Part shown: positions 27,286-35,286 of the stretch, one piece after another
Position numbering within the stretch: the first letter of the stretch is position 1
How the letters are laid out: every line of letters starts with the position of its first letter
Assembly: GCA_016795465.1 (NCBI GenBank)
Contig: JAEUHK010000073.1
Coordinates: 1 to 64,000 of the forward strand
Source of the DNA: Verrucomicrobiaceae bacterium
GTDB taxonomy: Bacteria; Verrucomicrobiota; Verrucomicrobiia; Verrucomicrobiales; Verrucomicrobiaceae
DNA: 64,000 bases
Direction of reading: 5' to 3'
Program-made: the position numbers and the translations under genes
The notes under the pieces: model-generated
Databases searched by the model: none
What the model saw: the letters and a program-made list of their open reading frames with translations, nothing else
Told to the model about the DNA's origin: nothing

Positions 27286-29973
27286 GTGAGCCTCTTCGTC
27301 CGTGTGTTAATCGTCTGCGCCAGCCTGACGGCGGGGGCGGCGCGTGCCTCCGTTTCGTATGAGGTGCTCTCCAGCTTTCAAAAGCCGGGCACGCAGGTCG
27401 TCGCGCCGCTGATGCAGCACTCGGACGGGAATTTCTACGGCGTGGCCTCCACCAACGGCGCGTTTCGACTCGGCACGGTGTTCAAACTCACCCCGGCGGG
27501 CACATTGACCACGCTGCATTCGTTTGGCGGCACCGATGGCTCGGGACCGACCGCAGGCCTCGTCGAGGGCGCGGATCAGGCGCTGTATGGCACGACCTCG
27601 AGCGGCGGCGCGGATGGTTTTGGCGTCGTTTTCAAAATCACCACCGCAGGCGTGTTCACGAAGCTGACCGACTTCACCGGCAGCAACGGCTCGGTGCCGC
27701 ATGCACTGATGCGGCATGCGAACGGCTCCTTTTACGGCGTGACGCAAGGCGGCGGCTCGAACGGCTTCGGCACGGTGTTTCAAATGACGACCGCAGGGGT
27801 AGTGACGACGCTCATCAACTTCACCGGCAACACCGGCGCAGCTTCAGGATCGGAGGCGCAGGGCCCGCTAGTCGCCTCCGGCAATCTGCTTTACGGCATG
27901 ACGAAGCTCGGCGGCACTGCGGGGCTTGGCGTGATCTTTGAAGTGAGCACGGCAGGGGCGTATCGCTCGCTCGGTGAGTTCTCCGGCACGGCGGGCACAC
28001 GTGCGGGCGCGAATCCTGCGGGCGGACTCATGCTAAATGTCGATGGCGCTCTGTATGGCGTGGCGGAGTTCGGCGGCACGAACACCTTCGGCGTAGCATT
28101 CAAGATCACCACGGCGGCCTCGCCGGTTTACACGGTGCTGCGGCACTTTGCCGATCCCACGGGCTCGCAACCGGTCGGCACGCTCGTGCGCGGCAGTGAT
28201 GGCCAACTTTACGGCGCGACGGCGAATGGCGGCGTGAGTGCGCGAGGCACGCTCTTTAAAATCACCACGACCGGCACACACACGTTGCTAGCGAGCTTCA
28301 CCGGCGAAACGGGCGCGACGCTTGGCTCAGCGCCGCGTGCGTCGCCCTGCGTCGCGGCGGATGGGTTGTTTTACCTGCTCACCAGCGCGGGCTCGACCGG
28401 GAACATGGGATCGTTTTGCAAAATCAGCAGCGCGGGTGTCTTCACCGCGATCTCATCGCTCTCGCTTGGTGCGGGCTGGATGCCGAGCGGCATGCCGGTG
28501 GCATCGGGAAGCGGTTCGCTGCTCTTTCCGATGGCTGCGGGCGGCACGGGCGGCGGTGGCAATGTATCGAGCGTGAGCACCGCGGGCACTTTGAGCACGC
28601 TTGCGGCGCTTGGTGGCACACTCGGCACGTATGCCGATGGCGGACTGCGTGCGGTGAGCGGGAATTTCTACGGCGTGACGGCACGCGGCGGTGCATCGGC
28701 GCGTGGCACGCTGTATCGCTACACGCCGGGCACGGGCACCGCGCTCGTGCTCGCCTACACGACGTCCGCGGGCTCGCTCGGCGAAGGATCGCTCACGCTC
28801 GGTGCGGATGGCTTGCTGTATGGTGTGGGCCGTGAAGGCGGCGCGTCGAGTCGCGGCTCGATTTATAAAGTGACCACCGCTGGCGTGCGCACACGCATCA
28901 TTTCCTTCACCGGCAGTGCGGGCGCGGCTCCGGGTGGGCGTCCGTGCGGTCCGCTCGTGCTCGCGGGCGATGGAAGCTTCTACGGCCTCACCGAGGACGG
29001 TGGCACGGCGAATGTTGGCGTCATTTTCCGGCTCACCGCGGCGGGTGTTTACACGGCGCTGCATCATTTCACGGCCACAGGACCGCGTTCACCTCAAGGC
29101 GGCTTCATTCTTGGCAATGACGGCCTGCTTTACGGCACCACGAGCGCGGGCGGTGCGGCGGATGCGGGCACGCTGATCCGCTACACGCCGTCTTCGGGCG
29201 TTTTGGAGGTGCTGGGCGAATTCACCGGCCTCAGCGGTGCCACGCGCGGTGCGATTCCGATGGGCGAGCTCACGTTGGCCGCGAACGGCACGATTTACGG
29301 CATGACGGCCGCGGGCGGCGATTTCGATGAAGGAGCTGTTTGGCGCTATTCGGCCTCCACGGGCCTCGAAACGCTGTTTTCCTTCACTGGCCAATCCGGA
29401 GCCGCACCGGGCTCTGCGGCCGATACCGACGGCGCGGGCCTCATTCTCTCCGGCGGGCTCGCGTTTGGCAGCGATGGCGAATTGTATGGCGTTTCGGCCG
29501 GTGGCGGCGCGGACGGCGGTGGCGTCGTTTTTCGTCTGCACTTCACGCCGCCGCTCTCCGACTGGAAACTGGCCCATTTCGGCGATGCCAACGCTCCCGA
29601 CCTCGGCGATGCCGATCAAGACGGCCTCGCGAATCTCCTCGAATACGCCTTTGAAACCTCGCCCGTGACTCCCCAAGGCTCCGCCGTGCCCGATTCCGGT
29701 CTCACGACCTTCCCGGATGGCGATTACCTCGCGATCCTTGTGCCACGTGATCCCGCCCGCTCCGACGTGACGATCATCGTGGAAGCTTCCAGCACGCTCA
29801 GCGCAGCGTCGTGGACCACTTTGGCCACCAGCACGCTCGGCGGCGTCTTCACCGGCCCGGGTTACTACAGCGGCGATTCAGCTACGCCCGGCCTCAAACA
29901 AGTCGTCATTCGCGACACGCAACCCGCCAACGCCTCCACGCAGCGCTTTGTGCGCGTGCGCGTCACCCGCTGA
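27286..29973 (+). CDS. Secreted Gloeo/Verruco (GloVer) repeat protein
   Basis: An 895-residue protein starting at GTG 27286, with signal peptide MSLFVRVLIVCASLTAGAARA. Some fifteen or more units of about 45-50 residues with the pattern LYGTTxxGGxxGxGxVFKITxxGxxTxLxxF match the TIGR03803 repeat, which likely makes a beta-propeller or solenoid. The C-terminal domain (about 755-895), including DADQDGLANLLEYAFETSP and ending FVRVRVTR, resembles the end of the 14311 product and may be a shared sorting or export domain. Function is unknown. Expression is probably under the two-component system through S2. Confidence 0.85.
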   Translation: MSLFVRVLIVCASLTAGAARASVSYEVLSSFQKPGTQVVAPLMQHSDGNFYGVASTNGAFRLGTVFKLTPAGTLTTLHSFGGTDGSGPTAGLVEGADQALYGTTSSGGADGFGVVFKITTAGVFTKLTDFTGSNGSVPHALMRHANGSFYGVTQGGGSNGFGTVFQMTTAGVVTTLINFTGNTGAASGSEAQGPLVASGNLLYGMTKLGGTAGLGVIFEVSTAGAYRSLGEFSGTAGTRAGANPAGGLMLNVDGALYGVAEFGGTNTFGVAFKITTAASPVYTVLRHFADPTGSQPVGTLVRGSDGQLYGATANGGVSARGTLFKITTTGTHTLLASFTGETGATLGSAPRASPCVAADGLFYLLTSAGSTGNMGSFCKISSAGVFTAISSLSLGAGWMPSGMPVASGSGSLLFPMAAGGTGGGGNVSSVSTAGTLSTLAALGGTLGTYADGGLRAVSGNFYGVTARGGASARGTLYRYTPGTGTALVLAYTTSAGSLGEGSLTLGADGLLYGVGREGGASSRGSIYKVTTAGVRTRIISFTGSAGAAPGGRPCGPLVLAGDGSFYGLTEDGGTANVGVIFRLTAAGVYTALHHFTATGPRSPQGGFILGNDGLLYGTTSAGGAADAGTLIRYTPSSGVLEVLGEFTGLSGATRGAIPMGELTLAANGTIYGMTAAGGDFDEGAVWRYSASTGLETLFSFTGQSGAAPGSAADTDGAGLILSGGLAFGSDGELYGVSAGGGADGGGVVFRLHFTPPLSDWKLAHFGDANAPDLGDADQDGLANLLEYAFETSPVTPQGSAVPDSGLTTFPDGDYLAILVPRDPARSDVTIIVEASSTLSAASWTTLATSTLGGVFTGPGYYSGDSATPGLKQVVIRDTQPANASTQRFVRVRVTR

Positions 29974-29981
29974 CGCCGCTG

Positions 29982-30036
29982 CTAACCAAACCGTTACCGT
30001 TCCCGCATTGTTCCAGCTCCTTTCTGCATCCAAACT
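29982..30036 (+). promoter_or_regulatory. Promoter and tandem operator S3 (Asp-rich protein gene)
   Basis: Half-sites CTAACC (29982-29987) and GTTACC (29993-29998) are 11 bp apart. TTGTTC (30008-30013), a 17-bp spacer and CAAACT (30031-30036) follow; the gene begins at 30073. Spacing from GTTAC to the -10 is again 38 bp. The site begins only 9 bp after the stop of the upstream gene. Confidence 0.65.
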
Positions 30037-30072
30037 CACCTCCGAGCGCCAAACCCTGCACCAAGTAATCCC

Positions 30073-31497
30073 ATGAAAAGCCCACGCCCAGACCTTCTGC
30101 CGCTGCTGGTTGCCGCGCTCGTCTTGCTTGCCCTTCACCCGGCCTCCGCGGCCTACTGGAACGGCCACAAATCGCTCCGCGACCTTGATGGTGACGGCAT
30201 TCCGAACGTCGTCGATCCTGACATCGACAACGACGGCATTCCGAACGCGCTCGACAAGAACATCGACGGCGGCATTGCCAAAACCGGCCCCTTTGCCGGC
30301 AAACACGTCGGTGATCACATCGACAACGACAACCCCGAGGAGGAAGACGCCGACGATGACGGCCTCGCTGACGATTCGCTCGCCGAAAAAGACATCGATG
30401 CCGATGGCAAGCTCGACGACGACTCCCTCGAAGACGACATCGACGGTGACGGCCGCAAAGATGACTCTACCGCCGAGCGCGACACCGATGGCGACGGCCG
30501 CGACGACGATGCCGCCGATGAAGACGACATCGACGGCGATGGACTCGATGACGACGACGACCAGGAAGACGACATCGACGGCGACAACAAGAAGGACGAT
30601 GTGGACGACGACATCGACGGCGACGGCAAGGCCAACGACGACAGCACCGAGCTCGACACCGACGGCGACGGCCTCACCAACGACGATCCCGCCGACAAAG
30701 ACGACGACGGTGACAGCATCTCCGACCGCAACGACGACGATGACGACAACAACGGCACCAAAGACATCGACGACTCCGGCCATCACCCGGAGGACGGCGA
30801 ACAAGAGCTCCAGCACGATCTCGATCTCCTCGCCGCGCCCGACGGCAGTTCCGCTCGTGTGACGCTGAAGTATCTCGCCACCGGCGCCGGCAGTTTCGTT
30901 ATGGATGTGCGTGATGCCACCGCTGGCAGCTACGATCTCGTAGTCGGCGGTGTGGTGCGCGGCACCGTCGCCGTCGAGCAGCTCAGCAATCACACCCGCG
31001 GCACGCTCACCTTCAAAACCACCGCCTCCGGCAGCGGCAGCCTGCTTCTGAACTTCCCCGTCGCCGAGCAGCTCGTCGAACTCCGTCGGGACGCCACGGT
31101 TTACTATTCCGGCACCGTTCCCGCGCTGCCGCCGCCTTCCACCGATGGTGAAATCGGCGAGGCGCAGGTGCATCTCGCCAAAGGTCCGAATGTGCCCGCG
31201 AATGCCGATGCCGTCGCCGTGATGGAATTCGGCATCGACGGCCCCATCCAGATCGAACTCGAAGTCACCAAGATTGCCATCGGCACCTACGATGTCTCCA
31301 TCGGCGAAAGCGTGCGAGGCACTATTACCATCGCCGCCGGCTCCAACGGTACTTTGGGCCTGCTCAAGTTCACCAAGGCTGACGATGCCGGCACCGTGCT
31401 CATGGATTTCCCCGTCGCCGGACAAACCATCTCCATCACGCAAGGCGGCACCACCTTCTTCACCGGCCAGCTCGCGGAGGCCCCAACCCCTCCGTAA
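30073..31497 (+). CDS. Secreted aspartate-rich calcium-binding-repeat protein
   Basis: A 474-residue protein with signal peptide MKSPRPDLLPLLVAALVLLALH. Residues ~36-240 are an extreme run of DIDGDGxxDD-type units, like thrombospondin type-3/EF-hand calcium loops, giving a very acidic stretch. The remainder (about 250-474) contains two copies of a compact beta domain, seen as repeats of 'GSFVMDVRDATAGSYDLVVGG' and 'GTYDVSIGESVRGTITI'. The acidic half should bind many Ca2+ ions and become rigid with them. It is a plausible cell-surface or matrix protein; no homologue is named. It is controlled from S3, and a hairpin at 31531-31564 may end the transcript. Confidence 0.82.
   Translation: MKSPRPDLLPLLVAALVLLALHPASAAYWNGHKSLRDLDGDGIPNVVDPDIDNDGIPNALDKNIDGGIAKTGPFAGKHVGDHIDNDNPEEEDADDDGLADDSLAEKDIDADGKLDDDSLEDDIDGDGRKDDSTAERDTDGDGRDDDAADEDDIDGDGLDDDDDQEDDIDGDNKKDDVDDDIDGDGKANDDSTELDTDGDGLTNDDPADKDDDGDSISDRNDDDDDNNGTKDIDDSGHHPEDGEQELQHDLDLLAAPDGSSARVTLKYLATGAGSFVMDVRDATAGSYDLVVGGVVRGTVAVEQLSNHTRGTLTFKTTASGSGSLLLNFPVAEQLVELRRDATVYYSGTVPALPPPSTDGEIGEAQVHLAKGPNVPANADAVAVMEFGIDGPIQIELEVTKIAIGTYDVSIGESVRGTITIAAGSNGTLGLLKFTKADDAGTVLMDFPVAGQTISITQGGTTFFTGQLAEAPTPP
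30181..30790 (+). repeat. Asp-rich DGDG/DIDGDG coding repeat
   Basis: Short imperfect units of GACATCGACGGCGACGGC type repeat many times and encode aspartate-rich calcium-loop motifs. The low complexity means another reading frame is also open here; that frame is not a gene. Confidence 0.85.
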
Positions 31498-31530
31498 GCG
31501 TCACGATCCACTTCGGTCAGGCCACGGGAA

Positions 31531-31570
31531 ACAGGCCGCTCATCTGGGAGGGTGAGCGGCCTGTGGGTTT
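31531..31570 (+). terminator. Terminator-like hairpin after the Asp-rich gene
   Basis: ACAGGCCGCTCA (31531-31542) and TGAGCGGCCTGT (31553-31564) form a perfect 12-bp stem with a 10-nt loop. Only a weak T-run (GGGTTT) follows, so termination efficiency is uncertain. Confidence 0.6.
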
Positions 31571-31611
31571 CATGCGCGAGCACTCAGCACAGCGAGTGAG
31601 TGAGTGAATGA

Positions 31612-31680
31612 GTGTACGTTGTTCACGCTTTAGCGTGCCTCATGAAATCAATCCCACGCTAAAGCGTGAACAACGTACAC
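31612..31680. repeat. Perfect 26-bp inverted repeat C (REP doublet)
   Basis: Arms 31612-31637 and 31655-31680 are exact reverse complements over 26 bp with a 17-nt loop. Each arm contains its own 14-bp palindrome (CACGCTTTAGCGTG / CACGCTAAAGCGTG), the signature of a REP pair. It ends 9 bp before operator S4. It is unlike families A and B and no cognate RAYT is in the window. Confidence 0.9.
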
Positions 31681-31688
31681 ATCGCATC

Positions 31689-31743
31689 CTAACCACACTG
31701 TTACGGTGCTCTCATTGTGAGTTCACGCGCGGCAAGAGACAGT
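31689..31743 (+). promoter_or_regulatory. Promoter and tandem operator S4 (HAF-repeat gene)
   Basis: Half-sites CTAACC (31689-31694) and GTTACG (31700-31705) are 11 bp apart. TTGTGA (31715-31720), a 17-bp spacer and GACAGT (31738-31743) follow. The -10 is the weakest of the four, but spacing is identical. It also shows that the real start codon is 31801, because an upstream GTG at 31717 would lie in the promoter. Confidence 0.6.
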
Positions 31744-31800
31744 GCATCACGCTCAAAAATTGAGCGGTTGTCACTCAACAATCGAAACCAACACACCGCC

Positions 31801-32934
31801 ATGAACCTGCATTCACCTCTGCTCTCTCCGATCCGTCCCGTCTGGGCACGCAGCGCGATTCTCTCCATCGTCGCCGCGCTCGGCGTGCATCAACTCGATG
31901 CGCAAGTCAGCTACACCGCCGTCGATCTCACGCCCACGGCCTCCGGCTCCGCGCAAACCGCGAGCGGTGGCCAGGCCGCAGGCTTCACCGGCAGCGTGCC
32001 GAATGCCTTCACCGGCCGCGCCACGCTCTGGACCGGTGATGGACCGATCGATCTGCATCCCGCCTTTCTCGATGGCGCGGGCGCACGCTCGCAGGTGAAT
32101 GGTTTCGCCGGCAATCTCCAAGTAGGCACTGGCGCAGGCGCTGCCACGGGCAATCGCAACGTCCCGCTCGCGTGGAGCGACAGCGCCGCATCCGCCACGC
32201 TGCTGACAATCCCTTTCACCAACTCCGGCGGCCAGGCCAATGCCACCGATGGCCTTCAAATCGTCGGCTCGGCCATCGGGCTCAACAATGACGGCACTGC
32301 CATTGGCAGCACGCATGGTCTCATTTGGAATGTCGCCAATGGAAGCGCCGTCGATGTCGGCGCGGACTCGAACATCTTTGATGTCGCAGCCGGCATGCAG
32401 GTCGGTTTCATCACCAAAACTCAGGCGAATGCCGTCTTTTGGCGCGGAACGAACCGCGCGACCTCGCTTCATCCCAAAGGCGCGGTCGTCTCCGTCGCGA
32501 ATGGCACGGATGGTGTGCGCCAGGTCGGCTACGCGGGGTTTGACATCCGCGTGCGCGTGGAGGCGGCGAAGGGCAACAAGAACAAGCGCTTCACTTACGC
32601 TTACGTCTGGACCGGAACGGCCGCCAGCGGCCTCAACATCCATCCCTACGTCTCCAACGCGGATGGTGCGCTGCTGGAGTTCAGCTACGCGCTCAAAGTG
32701 AAAGGCCCCTACATCGTCGGCTACGCCACCGTGCCCGCCAAAATCGGCACACCGGCCTACAACCGCGCCATCGTCTGGGATGCCAGCTTCCAGGCCATCG
32801 ACCTCAACGCCTACCTGCCGGAAGGCTTTATCGGCTCCACCGCCTACGGCGTCGATGAGTCCGGCAACATCGCCGGCGTCATGACCAATGCCGACGGCAC
32901 CCGCCACGCCGTGCTCTGGATGCCAAATCCGTGA
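31801..32934 (+). CDS. Secreted HAF-repeat protein
   Basis: A 377-residue protein from ATG 31801 (MNLHSPLLSPIRPVWARSAI), with an N-terminal export signal ending near LDAQ. The repeated pattern of 'ALWTGDGPIDLHP', 'GLIWNVANGSAVDVG', 'AVFWRGTNRATSLHP' and 'AIVWDASFQAIDLN' matches extracellular HAF-type repeats (about 45 residues each), likely a beta-propeller. Function is unknown. It is preceded by S4 and so grouped with the other three promoters. The GTG at 31717 was rejected as start because it overlaps the promoter. Confidence 0.82.
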   Translation: MNLHSPLLSPIRPVWARSAILSIVAALGVHQLDAQVSYTAVDLTPTASGSAQTASGGQAAGFTGSVPNAFTGRATLWTGDGPIDLHPAFLDGAGARSQVNGFAGNLQVGTGAGAATGNRNVPLAWSDSAASATLLTIPFTNSGGQANATDGLQIVGSAIGLNNDGTAIGSTHGLIWNVANGSAVDVGADSNIFDVAAGMQVGFITKTQANAVFWRGTNRATSLHPKGAVVSVANGTDGVRQVGYAGFDIRVRVEAAKGNKNKRFTYAYVWTGTAASGLNIHPYVSNADGALLEFSYALKVKGPYIVGYATVPAKIGTPAYNRAIVWDASFQAIDLNAYLPEGFIGSTAYGVDESGNIAGVMTNADGTRHAVLWMPNP

Positions 32935-32961
32935 TCAAAGCGGCCCGCAACCTCACGAGCA

Positions 32962-35166
32962 TCACTGCGGCAGATGCTCGTGCAGGTAGCGGGTCATGAG
33001 TTCGTAAAGATGGCGTGAAGTGCCTTTGCCGGTGTTGATGGAGTGATCGCGATTCGGGTAAGGCATCACGGTGAAGGCCTTGTTGTGGGCAATGAGCTCG
33101 TTGATCAGCTTTTCGACGCCTTGGTAGTGCACGTTGTCGTCGCCGGTGCCGTGGACGATGAGCAAATTGCCTTTCAATGACTTCGCGTGAGTGATGGGTG
33201 AGCCATCGGTGTAGCCCTTCGCGTTGTCTTTGGGCAGGCCCATGTAGCGCTCTTCATAAATGGAGTCGTAAAGGCGACGATCCGGCACGGGCGCGACGGC
33301 CATCGCGGTGCGGTAGAGATCGGGATAGCGGAACAACGCATCCAAACTGCTGCCGCCGCCGCCGCTCCAGCCCCAGATGCCGACGCGCTGCGGATCGAGG
33401 AACGCGAAACGCTTCAGCAAGGATCGCACCCCTTCCGCTTCTTCGCGAGACGTGAGAATGCTGAGCTGGCGATACACGGCCTTGCGCCAGTCGCGGCCTT
33501 TCGGTGCCGGAGTGCCGCTTGTGTCCACGCTGGCGATGACGTAGCCTTCCTGGGCGAGCATGGCATGCCAGAGCATTTTCTGGCCTGACCACGCATCTTT
33601 GACGGTCTGGCCTGCGGGCTCGCCATAGACGTGGATGAGCAGTGGATGCTTCTTCGACGTGTCCAATTCGGCTGCATGCATGCACCAGGCATCGGCTTGG
33701 ATGCCGCTGCCGATGTCGAGCTTCAGGAATTCGATCTTCGGCATCGCCACCTTGGCGATTTTTTCGAGCAGCTTGTCCTGAGACTTCAAAACACGGATGC
33801 TGGCGTGCTCCGGTAGTGAAACGAGGTCCACCACGGGCGGCGTGGTCATGCTGGAATGCGTGTGAATGGCCCAAAGAGCGTCTTCGGAGATGTTGTAGGA
33901 GTGTGTGCCGGGCTTGTCGGAAAGACGCTGGGGCTCACCGCCATCAAGGCTCACGCGGAAGAGGTAATGCTGTGTGGCGTTTTCGGGTGAGGCGTAGAAG
34001 TAGAGAGAGCCATTTTTGACATCATTGACCTTGGTGACTTCGATGACGTCGAAGGAGCCGGTGGTGATCGGGGTGAGCTCGCCTGCGAGGTTGGCGCGAT
34101 AGGCGTGACGCCAGCCGCTGCGTTCGCTGAGCCAGAGGAAGTCCGCGCCGATCCAGCGGAAGGGGTTGTCGTTCTCGATCCAGGCTTGGTCGGTCTCGGT
34201 GAGGATGAGCTTCGTTTCGCCGGTGGCCGGATCAGCGCGCATCACGTGCAGCGTGTTTTGCAGGCGGTTGAACTGCTGCAGAAGCACGGAATTGCCATCG
34301 GGCGTCCATTCGGCATGCGGGAGGTAGTGCTCGCGAGGATCACCGGGCACTTGGAGCCAAGTCACGGCTCCGCCGCTGGCGGAAACGATGCCAAGGCGTG
34401 TGGCGGAGTTCTTTTCACCGGCTTTCGGATACGGGAAGGTCGTGAAGCGCTGGTAAGTGCCGTCGGTTTGATTGACGAGCCAGAAGCGTTTCACGTCCTT
34501 CGTGTCGAACTGCCAAAAGAGCAGCTTTTGGCCATCCGGGCTCCAACGGTAGCAATCGCGCAACGAAAGCTCTTCTTCGTTCACCCAGTCGGAAGTGCCA
34601 TTGATGAGCGTGTCGGAGCCGTCGGTGGTGATGGCGGTGATTTTGAGGTCGGCGAGGTTTTGGACATAGACGTTGTTTTTGAGGACGAAGGCCACGCGAG
34701 AGGCATCGGGCGAAAACTTGGCAAACATCAGCGTCGAGGGTGCGGCATCGCCGCCGAGTTTAGTGAGTTTCTTGGTGGCAAGATCGAGCAGCCAGTAGTC
34801 GCCGCGGGTGTTTTTGCGCCAGACCTTCTTGGTGTTGGCGAAGAGGAGCACTTTGGATTCGTCGGGCGAGAATTCGAAGCTGTCCACGCTGAGCGGCTTC
34901 TTCTCGTTTTTCGGCGTGAGGGCTTGCGCGGTGGCAATGATGGTCTTTTCGCCGGATTGGGCGTCGTGACGGACGAGATCTTTGCTGTCTTTGTCCTCGG
35001 CGGGTTTTTCGAGGGTGAAGTAAGACGCGGATTTCTTGCTCCAGGTCAGCGATGGCATCTTTTCTTCCTCGAACTCTTTGTCCGTGAAGATGCTTGCCAG
35101 CGTGAGTTGGGCTGGCTCGGCGTGAAGCGTGGCGAGAGTCAGGAAGAGAACGAGGAGGAGCTTCAT
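32962..35166 (-). CDS. Secreted S9 dipeptidyl-peptidase IV-type protease
   Basis: A 734-residue serine peptidase from the ATG at 35166 (MKLLLVLFLTLATLHAEP, signal peptide); further upstream in-frame starts would run into the divergent promoter. The N-terminal half is an eight-bladed DPP_IV propeller (SPDESKVLLF, WSPDGQKLLFWQFD, WTPDGNSVLLQQ). The C-terminal alpha/beta-hydrolase has nucleophile S601 (GWSGG), an Asp in HGTGDDNVHYQG and a His in PNRDHSINT. It removes X-Pro/Ala dipeptides from peptides outside the cytoplasm. It is divergent from the sialidase gene, which shares the 120-bp upstream region. Confidence 0.92.
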   Translation of the reverse strand: MKLLLVLFLTLATLHAEPAQLTLASIFTDKEFEEEKMPSLTWSKKSASYFTLEKPAEDKDSKDLVRHDAQSGEKTIIATAQALTPKNEKKPLSVDSFEFSPDESKVLLFANTKKVWRKNTRGDYWLLDLATKKLTKLGGDAAPSTLMFAKFSPDASRVAFVLKNNVYVQNLADLKITAITTDGSDTLINGTSDWVNEEELSLRDCYRWSPDGQKLLFWQFDTKDVKRFWLVNQTDGTYQRFTTFPYPKAGEKNSATRLGIVSASGGAVTWLQVPGDPREHYLPHAEWTPDGNSVLLQQFNRLQNTLHVMRADPATGETKLILTETDQAWIENDNPFRWIGADFLWLSERSGWRHAYRANLAGELTPITTGSFDVIEVTKVNDVKNGSLYFYASPENATQHYLFRVSLDGGEPQRLSDKPGTHSYNISEDALWAIHTHSSMTTPPVVDLVSLPEHASIRVLKSQDKLLEKIAKVAMPKIEFLKLDIGSGIQADAWCMHAAELDTSKKHPLLIHVYGEPAGQTVKDAWSGQKMLWHAMLAQEGYVIASVDTSGTPAPKGRDWRKAVYRQLSILTSREEAEGVRSLLKRFAFLDPQRVGIWGWSGGGGSSLDALFRYPDLYRTAMAVAPVPDRRLYDSIYEERYMGLPKDNAKGYTDGSPITHAKSLKGNLLIVHGTGDDNVHYQGVEKLINELIAHNKAFTVMPYPNRDHSINTGKGTSRHLYELMTRYLHEHLPQ

Positions 35167-35286
35167 GGAGAAGAGTTCCGAGGTGGAGAGAGATGTCTTG
35201 AACGAATTTGGCACGGATAGGCCAAGTTTGTCCGAAAGTCGCGACGGGCTCGATTTTCGGAGAAAACCGGCCACGATGGCTCTGAT

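Larger units (their letters stand above)
31498..31800. other. 303-bp intergenic region
   Basis: In order it holds the terminator-like hairpin (31531-31564), a short GAGT tetranucleotide run (about 31593-31613), the perfect inverted repeat C (31612-31680), and operator/promoter S4 (31689-31743), followed by an untranslated leader of roughly 50 bases before the ATG at 31801. No gene was seen. Confidence 0.75.

Noticed and set aside
30110..30862. Second open frame within the Asp-rich gene giving a Thr/Ser-rich protein
   Set aside because: It is a frame-shifted reading of the GAC/GGC repeats; the Asp-rich frame has a signal peptide, calcium-loop motifs and a promoter.
31593..31613. GAGT tetranucleotide run considered as a CRISPR or origin repeat
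   Set aside because: Too short, no unique spacers and no associated genes; a simple microsatellite.
31717..31800. GTG start at 31717 for the HAF-repeat protein
   Set aside because: It would begin upstream of the proposed transcription start and add 28 charged residues before the signal peptide; ATG 31801 is better.
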